The notes under the pieces: model-generated
Told to the model about the DNA's origin: nothing
Seen by the model: the letters and a program-made list of their open reading frames with translations, nothing else
The model's database searches: none
Part shown: positions 11,899-24,800 of the stretch, one piece after another
Numbering within the stretch: the stretch's first letter is position 1
Layout: every line of letters starts with the position of its first letter
Assembly (NCBI GenBank): GCA_026419785.1
Contig: JAODTK010005695.1
Location: forward strand, 62,001-126,000
Direction: 5' to 3'
Origin: Sclerodactyla briareus
Taxonomy: Eukaryota; Echinodermata; Holothuroidea; Dendrochirotida; Sclerodactylidae
DNA length: 64,000 bases
Translations under genes and position numbers: made by a program

Positions 11899-12213
11899 AT
11901 GACAGAACCTTCATCGACCTTCGACCTCGATCATTGGGTCGGTGATATCAACATCACTGATGCTCTCGATTTTGATGGTTAGGAGACTTGATATTCTGGC
12001 AACCGACCTGGATTCAGTGGCGTCGATTTTACGGGCTTCCAGAATGAGGTTATGGCAGTACTCCCATTTTCTTCAGCTGACGAAATTTGGGAGAACAGAA
12101 TTCGGCAGATGATAGATTTCCTGGGAAATATGAGAGTTAAAGAGTTGCCATTCAATTTTTTTAATGAAGCACAACATCGCCATCTGCTATACCCTGCTAT
12201 ATTCTGCAAGAGG
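11899..12213 (+). CDS. Unassigned coding-like segment (possible exon or decayed ORF)
   Basis: One + frame runs from an ATG at 11899 through DLDHWVGDINITDALDFDG, meets TAG at 11980 and TGA at 11989, and is then open for about 70 codons (GFSGVDFTGFQNEVM, ADEIWENRIRQMIDFLGN, KELPFNFFNEAQHRHLL). It reaches a good donor, GAC/GTAAGC, at 12213/12214. Composition is protein-like, acidic then mixed helical. A shifted frame also reads LDILATDLDSVASILRAS, so a frame break near 11982 is possible. I recognise no family. An acceptor at 12011-12012 (GGATTCAG) would give an exon of about 200 bases ending in phase 2, which suits the candidate exon at 13119. It could be an upstream exon of the prominin-like gene or an old transposon ORF. 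Confidence 0.3.
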
Positions 12214-13118
12214 ACGTAAGCTACGTGGCTATGTCAGCCAAGTCGGAGACGCAATGAATTTCTACTGACATACAAACAGTGCACTCACGTGCTTACGTCT
12301 AACAAAAAAAATTTGGGAATGGAAAGGGGGGATGAGGGGCACCCACTCCTATTGCACGCGCAGAGAGGGGAACCCCCATATACAGAAGATGAGAGAAAGA
12401 GAAAAAGATGCAGCTATTATTTCTGCACTTTTTGGGGATGATGAAAACACCATCTTGAGGAGGGGAAGTTCATGCATGTGCAGTGCAAGGAAAAGGAGCT
12501 GAGCGTAGGTTTTGGTGTGTGGTTGGTGAGGCAGCAACAACCAAAAAGAGTGGCAAGAAGACGTGGAAGGAGTATGATGAGTGAATTTGTGCAAAGGGGG
12601 GATGGCTTACATGATCAGAAGGCAATTTCTGGCAATTGGCACGTGGTCTTGCGGTGTCAGCAGTGGGATTAGTGAGCGAGTTCAATGCAATTGCTGCAAA
12701 ACCGTATTAAGCTCCTGTTCACCCTTCATAGGCTATATATGTGTGATTACAGCATATTGGTAACATTAGGCTAAATGTTAGCCCATTGTTTGATGAAGTT
12801 TTACATTTATGTCCATCTCCACATCACGAGACAATACCATAAACATACACAGAGTGCGTTATTGAGAGCCACTTCCACCAGAGGGTAGGCTCACTGAATT
12901 TGCCCTATTGTGTTATCACATTGAGATGATGTTCACACAAACTGAGGTCTGTGTTACTCAGCAAAAGAGTGTCCTGCAATGAAAATATTCAATGTAAAAT
13001 TTGTACAGATAATTTTTTTTATGACAACTGCTCTGTTATGGAATATCATTCTTGCATAAAATTTACCCATGATGTAGACATGAGAATATAAACAATTTTG
13101 CTCTCTGTGAACTTACAG
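12214..13118. other. No recognisable gene
   Basis: Probable intron or intergenic sequence. Open frames on both strands at 12349-12763 overlap each other and match nothing known. There is a pyrimidine-containing approach to the acceptor at 13117-13118. Confidence 0.35.
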
Positions 13119-13275
13119 CTTACCATGCGCCCCCAGCAAAGAATATTTGATAAAGTGCTTTACAGTAAGTCAATTGGGCTGTTTGACTTCATCAGGACAT
13201 ATCCTAATGCAGTGCGTGACGTATTTGCAATGAGATCTATGTGGGTTAGAAGGGGAGATGTTGGAGCCATTGGAT
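13119..13275 (+). CDS. Unassigned coding-like segment after a good acceptor
   Basis: The segment follows CTCTCTGTGAACTTACAG. One frame reads RPQQRIFDKVLYSKSIGLFD and FIRTYPNAVRDVFAMRSMW before TGA at about 13275, which is convincing as protein but unknown to me. A strong donor, ACA/GTAAGT, at 13164/13165 would cut it to a 46-base exon. In the frame compatible with a phase-2 donor at 12213 and a phase-0 acceptor at 15792 that exon reads LPCAPSKEYLIKCFT. The two readings are mutually exclusive. It is either a small upstream exon of the prominin-like gene or a fragment of an unrelated (perhaps mobile) gene. Confidence 0.3.
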
Positions 13276-13373
13276 GACATCACCTAGATGGCCTTCCTCC
13301 GGTCTCTTCGTAGAACATCTCGGCCAACAATTTCACATGTATTCAACTCGGACAGGCTTATTGAAATAATAAT

Positions 13374-13375
13374 AG

Positions 13376-13433
<58 letters not shown>

Positions 13434-13451
13434 ATATATATTATATATATT
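13374..13451. repeat. (TA)n microsatellite
   Basis: About 78 bases of TA dinucleotides broken by AATA/ATTA steps. The TATAT half-runs can fold back on themselves, so the length in the assembly may not be exact. Confidence 0.9.
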
Positions 13452-15792
13452 AAAAATTGGTATGCAAATTGATTGATTGATCAGATAACGTTGTTACTTC
13501 ACACATACATATTATTGCACTTGTCATTGCCTGATGCACCCCCACTACCCTGGGCAAGGTGAGGAGGCAGAGTAGGGTCATTGTCAAAGTTGGGCGGGGA
13601 GGGCACATGGATCATTTTAGGGTCAGCAGGTCATTGTGCAGATGTGTCAGTCACTGAAGTGAAGAATGGCAGAGTGGTTTTCAGTGAATTTTGCGCAACT
13701 AAACATTCGGTTTGAAATACAACAGCGGTCACATGTACGATTTTTCCTAGAGGGGCTGTACGGCAGTTAGGATAGGCGAGTTCCCTTTCCAGGGGTTCCT
13801 GCTATGTGTCTCAGCAAAATGTGGGGGAATCCCCCTCACAATTTTTCAAAGGGGGATTTTGAAATCCGGGGAGGGGGGGGGAGTAGTTCTCAGAAAAATC
13901 CAAGTTTTTTTTTTTCCATGCATACCGCCAAATGTTGCCACATTTCTAGTTTTCAAAAAAAAAAGGTGTTCGCTAAGAGGTTACAGCCTCCCTCTTGGCC
14001 CAAGTTTGTCTCCCTGGCTCTCTCTCTCTTTCTAAATGACTACATTGCAAACTATTGCTACACAAGTTACACTGTATCTGGGAAGTGGATTTTTTTAAAA
14101 AAAAAAAAAAAAAAAAAAATTGTTTGGAATAACGCTACCCAATGCCAACGTCCCTGCTTGACATAGCTACATGATGCGCTGAAAGGGCAAAATACGTCAA
14201 CGGACAGTCCAACTTTTTAGGCCCTAATGAATGTTCTTCTCAGGCGAAATTGTATTTTGTGTGATCAAATAAATGAAAAAACAAAAATGATAATTTTCAA
14301 TGGCTCCACTAATTCTCACAAGATAGCCAGCAGTACTGAACTTCCTATGATTTTGTACAGGGACCAACTTAGCCTAAAAACCGAAAAGTGACCTCGAGGA
14401 CATCTTGCAAATAACATGCCTCAATCTTTGTGAAATGTGTTTGTATAAACCCATCCAGCAAATGACTGTTTCATGAGATATTCAATGTTTTACAGTGAAT
14501 TTGTCCCAATTTTTTTGTACATGTTTTTTGTACATGCCCAGTTCTGCAAAATCATGTCAATCGAAGTAATTGATGTGCTGATTTGTAGTAAACATGAACA
14601 TAGTGTTTTCACCCATGTCCTGCAGTGTTATGATGCCTGACTGACACACAATACTATGAGTATGCATACATTGTGCCTGACATACCAAGATCGTGACTGG
14701 GAGTGAAACAGTGCAAAATTTTGGGGTAAGGTCTGGAGTCACTGATCATCTTTCGTAGTAAAATGGCTATCCTGGGAGCAGCTGGATTGGTCACACCCCT
14801 GCCTCAATATTCATTCAGCATGGTCGAGAAGAGAAGGCATGTTATCGTCGGTGCTCATCAGAGCAATACGGCCTGGGTTTCCTGATGAACCCCTATCTCA
14901 ACTGGCAGCCCCGTCGTCCACTCTTACTCCAGAATTACTGGTCAATAGTCGCATTTCTGGCAAAGTCTAAAATTTATTAGTTTCCACGCTTTGAACGATC
15001 CCTTTTTCGTCATGTTTCCTGAATGAAATATGCATGAAAGAATTTCTTTCTTGCCTACATGAGTCGGGAAGTGGGGATATTTTTCTATTCAGTGTTATTT
15101 AAGCTTAGTTTTTCGCCGCTAGGGGCAGTACGCACAGCGCCGTTTCTGAGCGATTGGGCTCGTTGCCAATATAGTGTTATAGTGCTGAGCCTAGCCGTAT
15201 AGGTTAATGTACTTGCTACTGTTAGGCTGAAGGGGGGGCAAGGTGTAAGTATGAGGTTCTCGTCGTTCGTAGACCAGAAAACCATGTAAGTTTTCGGGAA
15301 TATGGTCGTGGTGTCTTGAGAGTGACTGCAGGGTGCGTCACTGTACCTAATTAGTAGTCAAAAACCGGTACCTCGTTTCCAGTCTGTTGCCCCGTCGCAG
15401 TGCAATGACTCACCATTGTCGAGGGCAGTCGGGTTTGTCAGGATTTAACGAGTGCATCTATGTACAATGTTCAGCTATCAATAAATCAATCATTACTGCA
15501 CATAATTGTTTTCGAGGGTGCTATTATACCATATCCCAGCTAAGAACTCATGGGTTCATGGGAGGTGAATGCATACAGCCCTGGGGGGGGGGGTGTTGAC
15601 CTTCCTCCCCAAGGAACATACAAGAGTCACAAAACAGCCGGCTTGTTCCACTCGCCAGTCCGCTATGGCAGAAACTTGTGGATGGAACCTATGCTGCCAC
15701 TGCACGTTGCTAGTCCTGCCAGAATGTTATAGGTATAACTCTGTATGACCAAACAAGTGAGGTCATGTTCATTCATCTTCCTTCACCACCAG
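13452..15792. other. No secure gene; likely intron or 5' flank of the prominin-like gene
   Basis: The stretch includes a run of A at 14097-14119 and short poly-T and poly-C runs. Several small acceptor-like sites exist (for example GTTTGTCAG near 15439), but no paired exon with a protein match was found. Confidence 0.4.
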
Positions 15793-15855
15793 TTGGTGCC
15801 GACTGACCTTAACCAAGAACTGACAGAGGTTAGGAATCTTGAAGCTGAGGTCAGG
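15793..15855 (+). CDS. Prominin-like exon a (extracellular loop helix)
   Basis: Acceptor TTCCTTCACCACCAG; donor AGG/GTGAGT at 15855/15856. Phase 0 in and out, 21 codons. It reads LVPTDLNQELTEVRNLEAEV plus Arg. Only this frame is open. A Pro-x-(D/N)-L start followed by an amphipathic helix resembles the part of the last prominin loop that begins the long helical stretch. The next exon comes after an intron of about 245 bases. Confidence 0.55.
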
Positions 15856-18800
15856 GTGAGTATCATTCCTGTAGATGTTGTCACTCAATGTCAATTGTAA
15901 CACAGTCTTACCTCAATTTCCACACCTAGCATTTTAACTCCTAGCATAATATACCAATTATGCCCTAGATTTGAGAATGATATCACTATCGAGATCACCG
16001 TCTTAAGAATAATGCATTATCAGTCACTTTTGTGGTGATTTAGAAAATTCTGGAAAGACTAACCAAGTCAGTAATTTGAGGCCATATCCTCGACAGGGAA
16101 GAAGACTGTTAATTTCCACAACAAAATTGCACCTCAGTTGTCGGAAAACAATCAACTAGTGAGAGCGAACAAAGGTAATTCTCTCTCTGATTTCTGTAGT
16201 CGTGCTAACAGCTCAGGCTATGAATGCGCTCATGATTGCTAGGTATTCTAGAGTTGCTTCTTTTTCTTTGCAGACATCAGGTGTACCCGGAGCATCAGAT
16301 TTAGCTACTGAATTGGATGGCCTCGCAAATCGCCTGGAGGAAATCACCATGACTGATCTACAAACCTTCATGAGATCTTGTAAGTTGTTGTTTTTATTCA
16401 TTCGCACATCGCTCTTTTCAGTGCATCATCATTAGGACTATACAGGTTCCTATTGTCTAACATCTATTAGCCTTCCTAAAGTGAATATATTCTCAGTTAA
16501 TCAGGGCACCTCTTGTGATAGTGGGATTTTTAAATTGACCAATGACACCACACGCTGCTCCACCTGTCCACAGAACGTTGGAGTACACACATCGCTGAAC
16601 GTTGATGTATATTTTGAAGAAAATTTCCATGTAACTCGTACAGAAAATACCGATTTAATTGATATAGCGATATTCGCAGAGTGGATGGATGGGAATTTAT
16701 TGCAACTCAAAAATGCATGAATGAACTGGATTCTTTTCTTATAATCCTTGTAGTGTTATGTTAAAAGAACTATTTTTTCTGTGAAATGGGGTACTTTTTT
16801 TTTGTGGTGTTACTGGTGGTATGCGCACCTTTACCTTGTCTCAGAAGCGGTATGCAGTGCGCACAAACCAACCTAAAATGAGGGAGGGAGCAATTCCTAA
16901 TTTTACTGTTTCTCTCGTAGGCGCAATGCAAGATGTAATTGTAATTACACCCTAAGAGGAGAATGGTCGTCCGGAGGTGGAGGGCGTGTACATTAACTTT
17001 ATTACAATCATTTACGTCCTCATCCAGCAATTGAAGTTCTTATGTTACAGTTCACACACAATTAATAAATAATAACAAATAATACAACAGTGATGCCACT
17101 TCATAAATTAATACATGCCATCAGTTTTTATCACCAGGCTGGAATCATTGAAATCATTTTACTATGTTGTTGAGTACCGTGTGCGATGCCTAAGATGTAG
17201 GCCCCGATTTATCTCAGCAAATGACGCCAGTAATCCTTTTGGAAAACCGTGTTTGGGGTTCACAGGATGAATACGTCCGCCATGCATCTGTAACTGCTTT
17301 TCACTGTTATGTACTCCAGCAGTATGGAAAGGAAAAATGTAAAATTCGATACTTTTCTTAGCAATGGTATTTTTTCACATAGCACCGGTTGTAACGCCTG
17401 GTTTTGTTTTCGCGTAGCGCTAGTAGTATCCGCGTCTAGGTTGCCCATTCTGCAAGTTCCGGTTCCGCACAACCCTACTTCAGGGGATTTGAAAATGAGC
17501 TGGGGCAAAAGATGTTGGGGAGCACTTTATTCACGATCTCAAAACAACCATCACATGCACCGTACACGTGAGTGCAATGGCTGTAGGCTCTATAAGCAGA
17601 TAGGAGCGACAACTTATCTCTTTTTTTTACATTACAAAACTCTATAATAAAGAAACACAATTTTGAGAAGAACGTTATGTGATTATGTGACATTTTTTTG
17701 TCCAAACTGCGTACCACTTCGGAAATTTAAGGATTCATTCTTCAAGTATTTTCTGTTCCTATGACGAAAGGAATCTGCGTCATGCAGTGCGTCCATGTGT
17801 ATGTATGTGTGTTTGCTAGAGGAATGTGACGCCCAGCTGTAAACACGATAACTCGACCCACCTGGAGGATGAAGCTCATAGTTGTGTGTTTGTTCCCATG
17901 ATGAGTACATGAGCCCCATTATTTTGGGGTCAGGTAGAGGTCTTCTGAGGTCAATGGAGGTCAAGTCTGAAAACCCTGTAAACAGAATGTCCAGAATAGT
18001 TTGACAGGTCAAGTTGAAATGTGGTGTATAGCTTTCGAATGGGGAGTACAGGAACCCTATTGTTTTTGGTTTTGGTCAGGTGAATTTTGGTCAAAAATGG
18101 AAAGCCATGAGAAGTTGATATTTTGGCCAATTTGGCTTGTAAACATGATAACTCGATCCCACCTGGATGGATTAAGCTCATACTCAGTATGTGTTTTCCC
18201 CAGATGATACATGCCCCTATTGGTTTTGGGTCAGGTCAGAGGTCATTAGAGGTCAAAGTCTGAAAACCTTGTAACATAGTCCCGCACCGTAGTCAGGTAT
18301 CACGTTTAGTATTTGGTGCATAGCTTTCTTCTGGCAGGTACAGGAACCCTATGTTTGGTGTAGGTCGGTGGTGAATTTGGTCCAGAATAGGAAATTTGTG
18401 AAGAGCTGATATTTTAGAGCCAATTTTGCTGTAAACACGACGATTCGACCCCTCCTAGAAGGTTCTTATATAGCGCTTTATACCGTAATACTTTTTCAAA
18501 GCGCTGAAGGCCATTACCCCCTGGTATGGTACTTGTTCGGGGCCCACACCATATAGTGCACATATCGAGCTATGCACTCCTGGCAACCGCCAATGGTTGC
18601 CCGCCACAGCATGTCCCTGGGGACATTTCATCATGTGGCTGCTGTAATTAGTGCACGAGTGATTATGAGTAACCTCTCAGAGGTTCCCAATAAGGTCTGG
18701 GTAGGACGTCAACGGAGATAAAGCTCCTTGCCCAAAGACTCACCAGAAAGGCCAACCAGCTGGGTTTCGAACTTGGAACCATTCGATCACAATTCCTAAG

Positions 18801-21800
18801 CTCTACAACTGAGCTAATCCGATCTCCTTCAATATAAAAATTATATCATAGTGATTCATCTGCACTCTTGAATCATTGACATGGCCTATAGCGCTTTGGA
18901 GATAATACCCCAATCATAGGAACTGGTAATGTCTGGTATGCACTCTGCAGGTGCAGTGGCAGCAGGTCAACACAGCATCGGATGTCCTTGGCTTCCCCGC
19001 AGGTCACCATTTAGTCCCTGGGTAGAGAGGAGCAATGGAGATGGAGTGCCTTGTTCAAGGGCACATCGGAGAAGCTGCTCAGTCTCCTGTGGGATTTGTC
19101 AAACTTCAGAACCTTCTGATCAGCAGTCAGGGGCTCTACCGACTGAGCTGATTTGCAAGAAGGCGACCCAAAGAATGTATTTCCTTAGAACCATGAACAA
19201 CCTGCATGTTGACGAGACGATCCAGGTCCTATTCTATGAATCCTTACTTCAAAGTGTACTGACATTCAGTCTAGTGTGTTACTATGGTAACAACACACAA
19301 GCCAACCAGGACAAATTGGAGCGTCCTAGGAAAATGGCTCAATGGATCATTGGCCTTAACTTGCCTCCAATGAGAGCCCTGTTCGAAGAAAAACGTACTG
19401 AGTGTTGCTTATAAGATTATAGAAAACACAAATCACCCACTCAACAATTATTATGCTTTCAACCACTCCGGTATCCGTCTCTGTGTTCCACGCACAAACC
19501 TCACACGTTTTTGGCAATTCTTTGTTTCTAACTCTATTCAAATTTTAAAACTCTGTGAGAAGATAAGTCTTTTCCTTGTTGTTTTCTGTATTGTCATGTG
19601 TTGTTAATCACAGTCATTTATGTGCTGCTTGTGGAATACGATTTTTCAACTATAGTAGACAATAAACTTTATCTGTCCTGTCCGTCCCCGTCCAACGAAT
19701 ATTTGAACGTCAACGCACTCTCTTCCCCATCAGGTTGAGTTCCAAGCCTTGGCTCCTACTTGCGTCTGCTTCTGATACATTAGTCGTAAGTATTCTCATG
19801 CTCCGTTCAATTTTACGTAGAGATATCACATATGCTCCCCATTTCCCTCCTATAGACTCGAGGACAGGGGGCATCATACCCTCCTTTAAGCTTGGTGGGG
19901 GCATCTTTTCACTCTTATAGACTTTGGGGGAGGGGGGAAGCACCCCTCTTCTAAAGGCTGTGTGGGGGAGCATCAATTCACTTCTTTTGGCTGCAAGGAA
20001 GAGCATCATTTCACTCCTATCAGCTGTGTGGAGATATCATTGCCCTCTATAGGATGATCATTTCCTTTTTATACTGGTTGGGAAGAATCACCCACTTCTA
20101 TAGGCTGGGTGGGTGCATCATTTCACTCTATGGGCTGGGTAAGAGCATCCTTGCCCTTCTATAGACTGGGTGGGTGCATCATTTCACTCCTATTTTGCTG
20201 TGTGGGAGCATCCTCGCACTTCTATAGCCAAGGTGGGTGCATCATTTCACTCCTATTTAGCTGTGTGGGGTTATCATTGCCCTGTATAGAATGGGTGTGG
20301 GGATCATTTCCTTTTTATACTGGTTGGGAAGAATCACCCACTTCTATAGGCTGGGTGGGTGCATCATTTCACTCCTATGGGCTGGGTAAGAGCATCCTTG
20401 CCCTTCTATAGACTGGGTGGGTGCATCATTTCACTCCTATTTTGCTGTGTGGGAGCATCCTCGCACTTCTATAGCCAAGGTGGTGCATCATTTCACTCCT
20501 ATTTAGCTGTGTGGGGCATCCTCGCACTTCTATAGCCAAGGTGGTGCATCATTTCACTCCTATTTAGCTGTGTGGGGCATCCTCGCACTTCTATAGCCAA
20601 GGTGGTGCATCATTTCACTCCTATTCAGCTGTGTGGGGCATCCTCGCACTTCTATAGCCAAGGGGGTGGCATCATTTCACTCCTATTTTGCTGTGTGGGA
20701 GCATCCTCGCACTTCTATAGCCAAGGTGGTGCATCATTCCACTCCTATTTAGCTGTGTGGGGTTATCATTGCCCTCTATATGATGGGTGGGAGGACCATT
20801 TCTTTTATACTGGTTAGGAAGAATCACTTCACTTTTATAGCTGGGTAGGGAGCATCCTTCCACTTCTATAGCCAAGGGGGTGGCATAATTTCACTCCTAT
20901 GGGCTGGGTGGGCACATCATCCCCTACTATAGGATGAGAATGGGACATAATTTCCCTTCTTAAAATAAAAGATCTTTTGATTTGATCAGATGTTTCAGAT
21001 CACTCATTCAAATGTAAGGAGGAAAAATAGACACATCAAGTGCCAGCTGAGCAAGAGTATTGACTAAACGACCATTGGGATCTATAAAGTTATTTGTGCC
21101 GTCATGTGAATGTGTCTGTCTGTTATGCCCTTTAATGAAACACTGTAGAGTGCAAAGATGTGGAGGGTTCATCCACATTTCATGTATGTTTGGACCCACA
21201 ATAAATAAGTATGTGAGTCCCTATTGTTTTTGAGTGCATTGTGATTTGCAAGGTCATTTGAGTTCAGGAGAGGTCAAAGTCGGAAATCCAGCTAAACCAA
21301 AACGTTATTTCTTCATATGTGTCATTTCTTCACCTTTGTTAAGGCGAATGTCTCCACCTCAGCACGAACATCAAGACCTTGGTCGACAGCAGTGCAGCAG
21401 AGTTACAGGAGGTAGGTATTACGAGTGGCCCAAGAAAAATTGGTTATAGAAACACCATTGGGGTATAGAAAGTGTAGGGAAAAAAAAACTTGATCATTTT
21501 GGATTTTTCTAAAATAATGGAGGATGCAGGGTGTTTTCATTTTATAGCTAACCTCAACCATGTGGCTGGGTTATATATTGTAATCATGCATGTCTATATA
21601 TCGTCTGTCTGTCCATTTGTCCATTCATTTGTTCACAGTTGATTCAAATTGGATCATTATGACCAAGTGTATGTCACCTAGGGTGTTTAGAAAATTGTGG
21701 TCAACAGTCATATGGGGATTAATTTTGGCGTATCTGTGGAAATATGTGAATTGTTTCCTCTCTCTTTCAGTTTGGATGATCATGAAAGTTTGTCAGTATG

Positions 21801-24800
21801 ATCATGGACGGTGTTAACTAGGATTTCAAGTCCAAATGTCATCTAGGGATAGTTAGTATTATCATGGGCCAATGGTATATTTTGGGATGTTCATGAATTT
21901 GAGGTCAAATGTCATCTATCGATCGGATGAACATGAAAGTTGGCCAGTGTACTTATCATGAAGAATATATAGTAAATATGAGATGTTGAGGTTGTTTGGG
22001 GGTCTTTTTAGGGCCATTTTGTTTGATCAATCGAGCAGCCTATTCTTCAACAGAATAGATTGGATGATCATGAAAGTTGATCAGTATTATCATCAGCCAA
22101 TAGTACATATGGGATGTTCATGATTTGAGGTCAGTCAGATAGGGGTCACATTTGGCCATTTATGTAGAATAGTCGATCAGCTTCTACTAGTAGGTCATCC
22201 CTGTCCTTTTGGAGTCTGGTTCAAGGTCAATAGAGGTCAGAGTCTGAAATTCTGTAAACAACTAATCCGAAAAAGATGAGAGGCTCCTTACTACATATGG
22301 CAAGAATGCTGGCCGAATGTAGTATACAATCCCTGCTGTGTTGGGGTCAGTTCCAAGTATATTAGGTCAACGGGTCAGAGTCTGAAAACCTTGTGAACTC
22401 AACAACTTTGCGAAATTTGATGCCACCTCACGAAATGCCATCGCAGAATACTTTATACTTGGGATGACTTTCTTGATTTGTATAGAAAAATACAATGAGT
22501 GTGTTAAGAGTATTGCCAATTTATCTTTACATACCCTCATCAATCATTGAGGTGAAAATGAAAATTGTAATTTGTTTCTGTGTTGATGATTCCTAATATT
22601 GATTCTTCGACGACAGTCCAGGAATCTATGCAGTCAAGACACTGTCCGTGTGTGTTGGTGCATGCTTTTGAAGTGGTATATACTGTATATGCAAGATAAA
22701 ATGCGTTCTTTCAGTACACAAGTGGTGACATCAAGTCGTGACTTTTGGAATTACCAGGTGAACCTCCACTTCCACGACTTGTTTCAAAATGGCGACAATC
22801 CGATGCTCTCAATTCAGAAATTGAGAATCATCCAAAAAATTGTTCCATCCATGAATGGGTCCTCCCCCCCTCCATGTGAATAACTTTGTAGAAGAGAAGA
22901 TTAGGACCTGAATTCAGGCAATTGAATGAGAAATTTCAGACGTTGCAGCTGATCTCAGTCAATCTAGGCAGAGTCGAACGTCGAAAAGCGAGGGCTTCTT
23001 CTGTCATCGAGGGCACAACCCCATAGTGTAGGTTTGAGCGTCCAAATTCATCAGTTGTCGGGATATAAAGCATTTTGCACCAAATAAATAAACATGGACA
23101 GTGCTATCAATCCTCAACATGCCCACTTGTCCACCCACTAATCTCAGCAGTCTATAGAAGGGTAAACTCTCCTTGATGTTGAGCCAAATTATCACTTTCC
23201 AAGACAGTATGTACAACCAGATGTATATATCGGTGGTTCGCTAGTTGCAATGGAGTTGAGAAGCGCAGCCACTGGAAGGGATGGGAGGGGGGTGTTGGGG
23301 TAGTTGTGCCCACCCCCCCCCTCCAGCGCCTTTACCCCACGCAAGACATTGCTCACAAGTGGCTGCAATGTTGAGGTGGTACAATGGAGCATGTTAAACA
23401 ACGTAATGTCATAGTACCTGTTGGCTTCTCTCACAGCCTTCGTTCGTTTCCTTTGTTTCAGAAAGTTAATTCAATTCTTCCCACACTCAGCGGCTACCTT
23501 GACCAGACAGTGGCTCACATTGTTGATCAGGTAGGAATGTGTTCTCAAGTATTGGCAGACCATAGTACATGGCCGAGGAGAAGAAAATGAGTAGACCTGA
23601 GATTCCTCAACTTTCCTGAGGGTTTTGAAGGTCCTCATTGACCTTCACATCTTTACTTAAAGGGGAAATATTCTCATCATTTCATTATTCATGACTATCA
23701 TATTTATCTATTTGCGACTTGGTTTGTGCTCTCGGTGAGGTTGTGCAACTCTGAAAAGGTTCTCCATTGCGACCATTATCGACATGAAATGATGTGCACC
23801 TCGAAAAAAAAAAATAAAAAAAATAAAGGAGCATACGAGCAGCGCCTCGGCCTGACGCACCTGCTGTGAATGTCAGATGATGGGGGCAGTGCTGTTTGAA
23901 AAGCAGCTTCCTTCCCTGCTCCAGTCTCTTGCTGAAGCATCCAGCGGAGAGGACAACAAGTACCATTTTTAGAGTCTTGGTATGACCAGGTGTGACCCCG
24001 GTCTCCTGGGTGGAAGGGGTGGACGGACGCTCTACCAATTGTGCCAGCACTCCAAAAAATGTGACTATAAATGGGAAGGGTTTGCTAAATACGAATCTAT
24101 TCATGTTGCTAACTTAAGAAAGGGTTCACCCACGGACCATCACGAGTGGGATTATCGTGTCTACCTGCAGGTTATATACGGAAAAAAAAAATCTACCTCC
24201 AAGGTATATTGATCCTGTGGCGAGCCTAGAACAAAATGGACTGTTGTTTAACTTTGGTATTCATACTGACTTAAATACCAGATACTCTCGGCTGCGGGTT
24301 TTATGATCGTATATGATTGAACATTATGTACATCAATTAAGCAATGTAGGACATGTCAAGCCGTCTCCCCCCCCCCCACCAGTGTTGGAGTCGATCGGGA
24401 TACGAGACCGAGTCATCAGCATCCGAGTCCAAGACAGGGTCCTCACCATCCAAGTCCTGAGTCAAGTCCAAGTCCTTCTGTCCCAAGTCCGAGTCCCTAT
24501 TGAAACTTGGCATTTACCAGAAGTGAATGGGCCTAGTAATGAATTCAATAGCAGTTACTTGCTTAGATCGCATCCCCCAAAACTGTATTTGTGAATGCAA
24601 AATCATGAAGTTCCACCACGTTCTAATTCATGAATGACGCTCATCACGAAGTCATAGCAATAGCCAATTGTGATGTTAGCAATGCCAAAACTAACAAAAT
24701 GAATGACCTGAAGAATCCATATAATCTTACGTAGGCTCACCACCAAATAATTTCCAGACAGCAGTCGGGGTGAGGGTATCGTAAATTATTTTTCATTGCA

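Noticed and set aside
19733..19785. Possible extra prominin exon (acceptor CCCCATCAG, donor GTAAGT)
   Set aside because: Spliced in phase 1 from exon c it makes an immediate stop, and exons c and d already fit each other in phase.
20109..20411. 100-codon frame with repeated GASFHS/SLPFY peptides, considered as a repeat protein
   Set aside because: It is the translation of the 30/61 bp minisatellite; the unit is not a multiple of three and the frame breaks with each indel.
23685..24104. 139-codon minus frame with GVLAQLVERP
   Set aside because: This peptide is the typical false translation of a tRNA-like SINE head.
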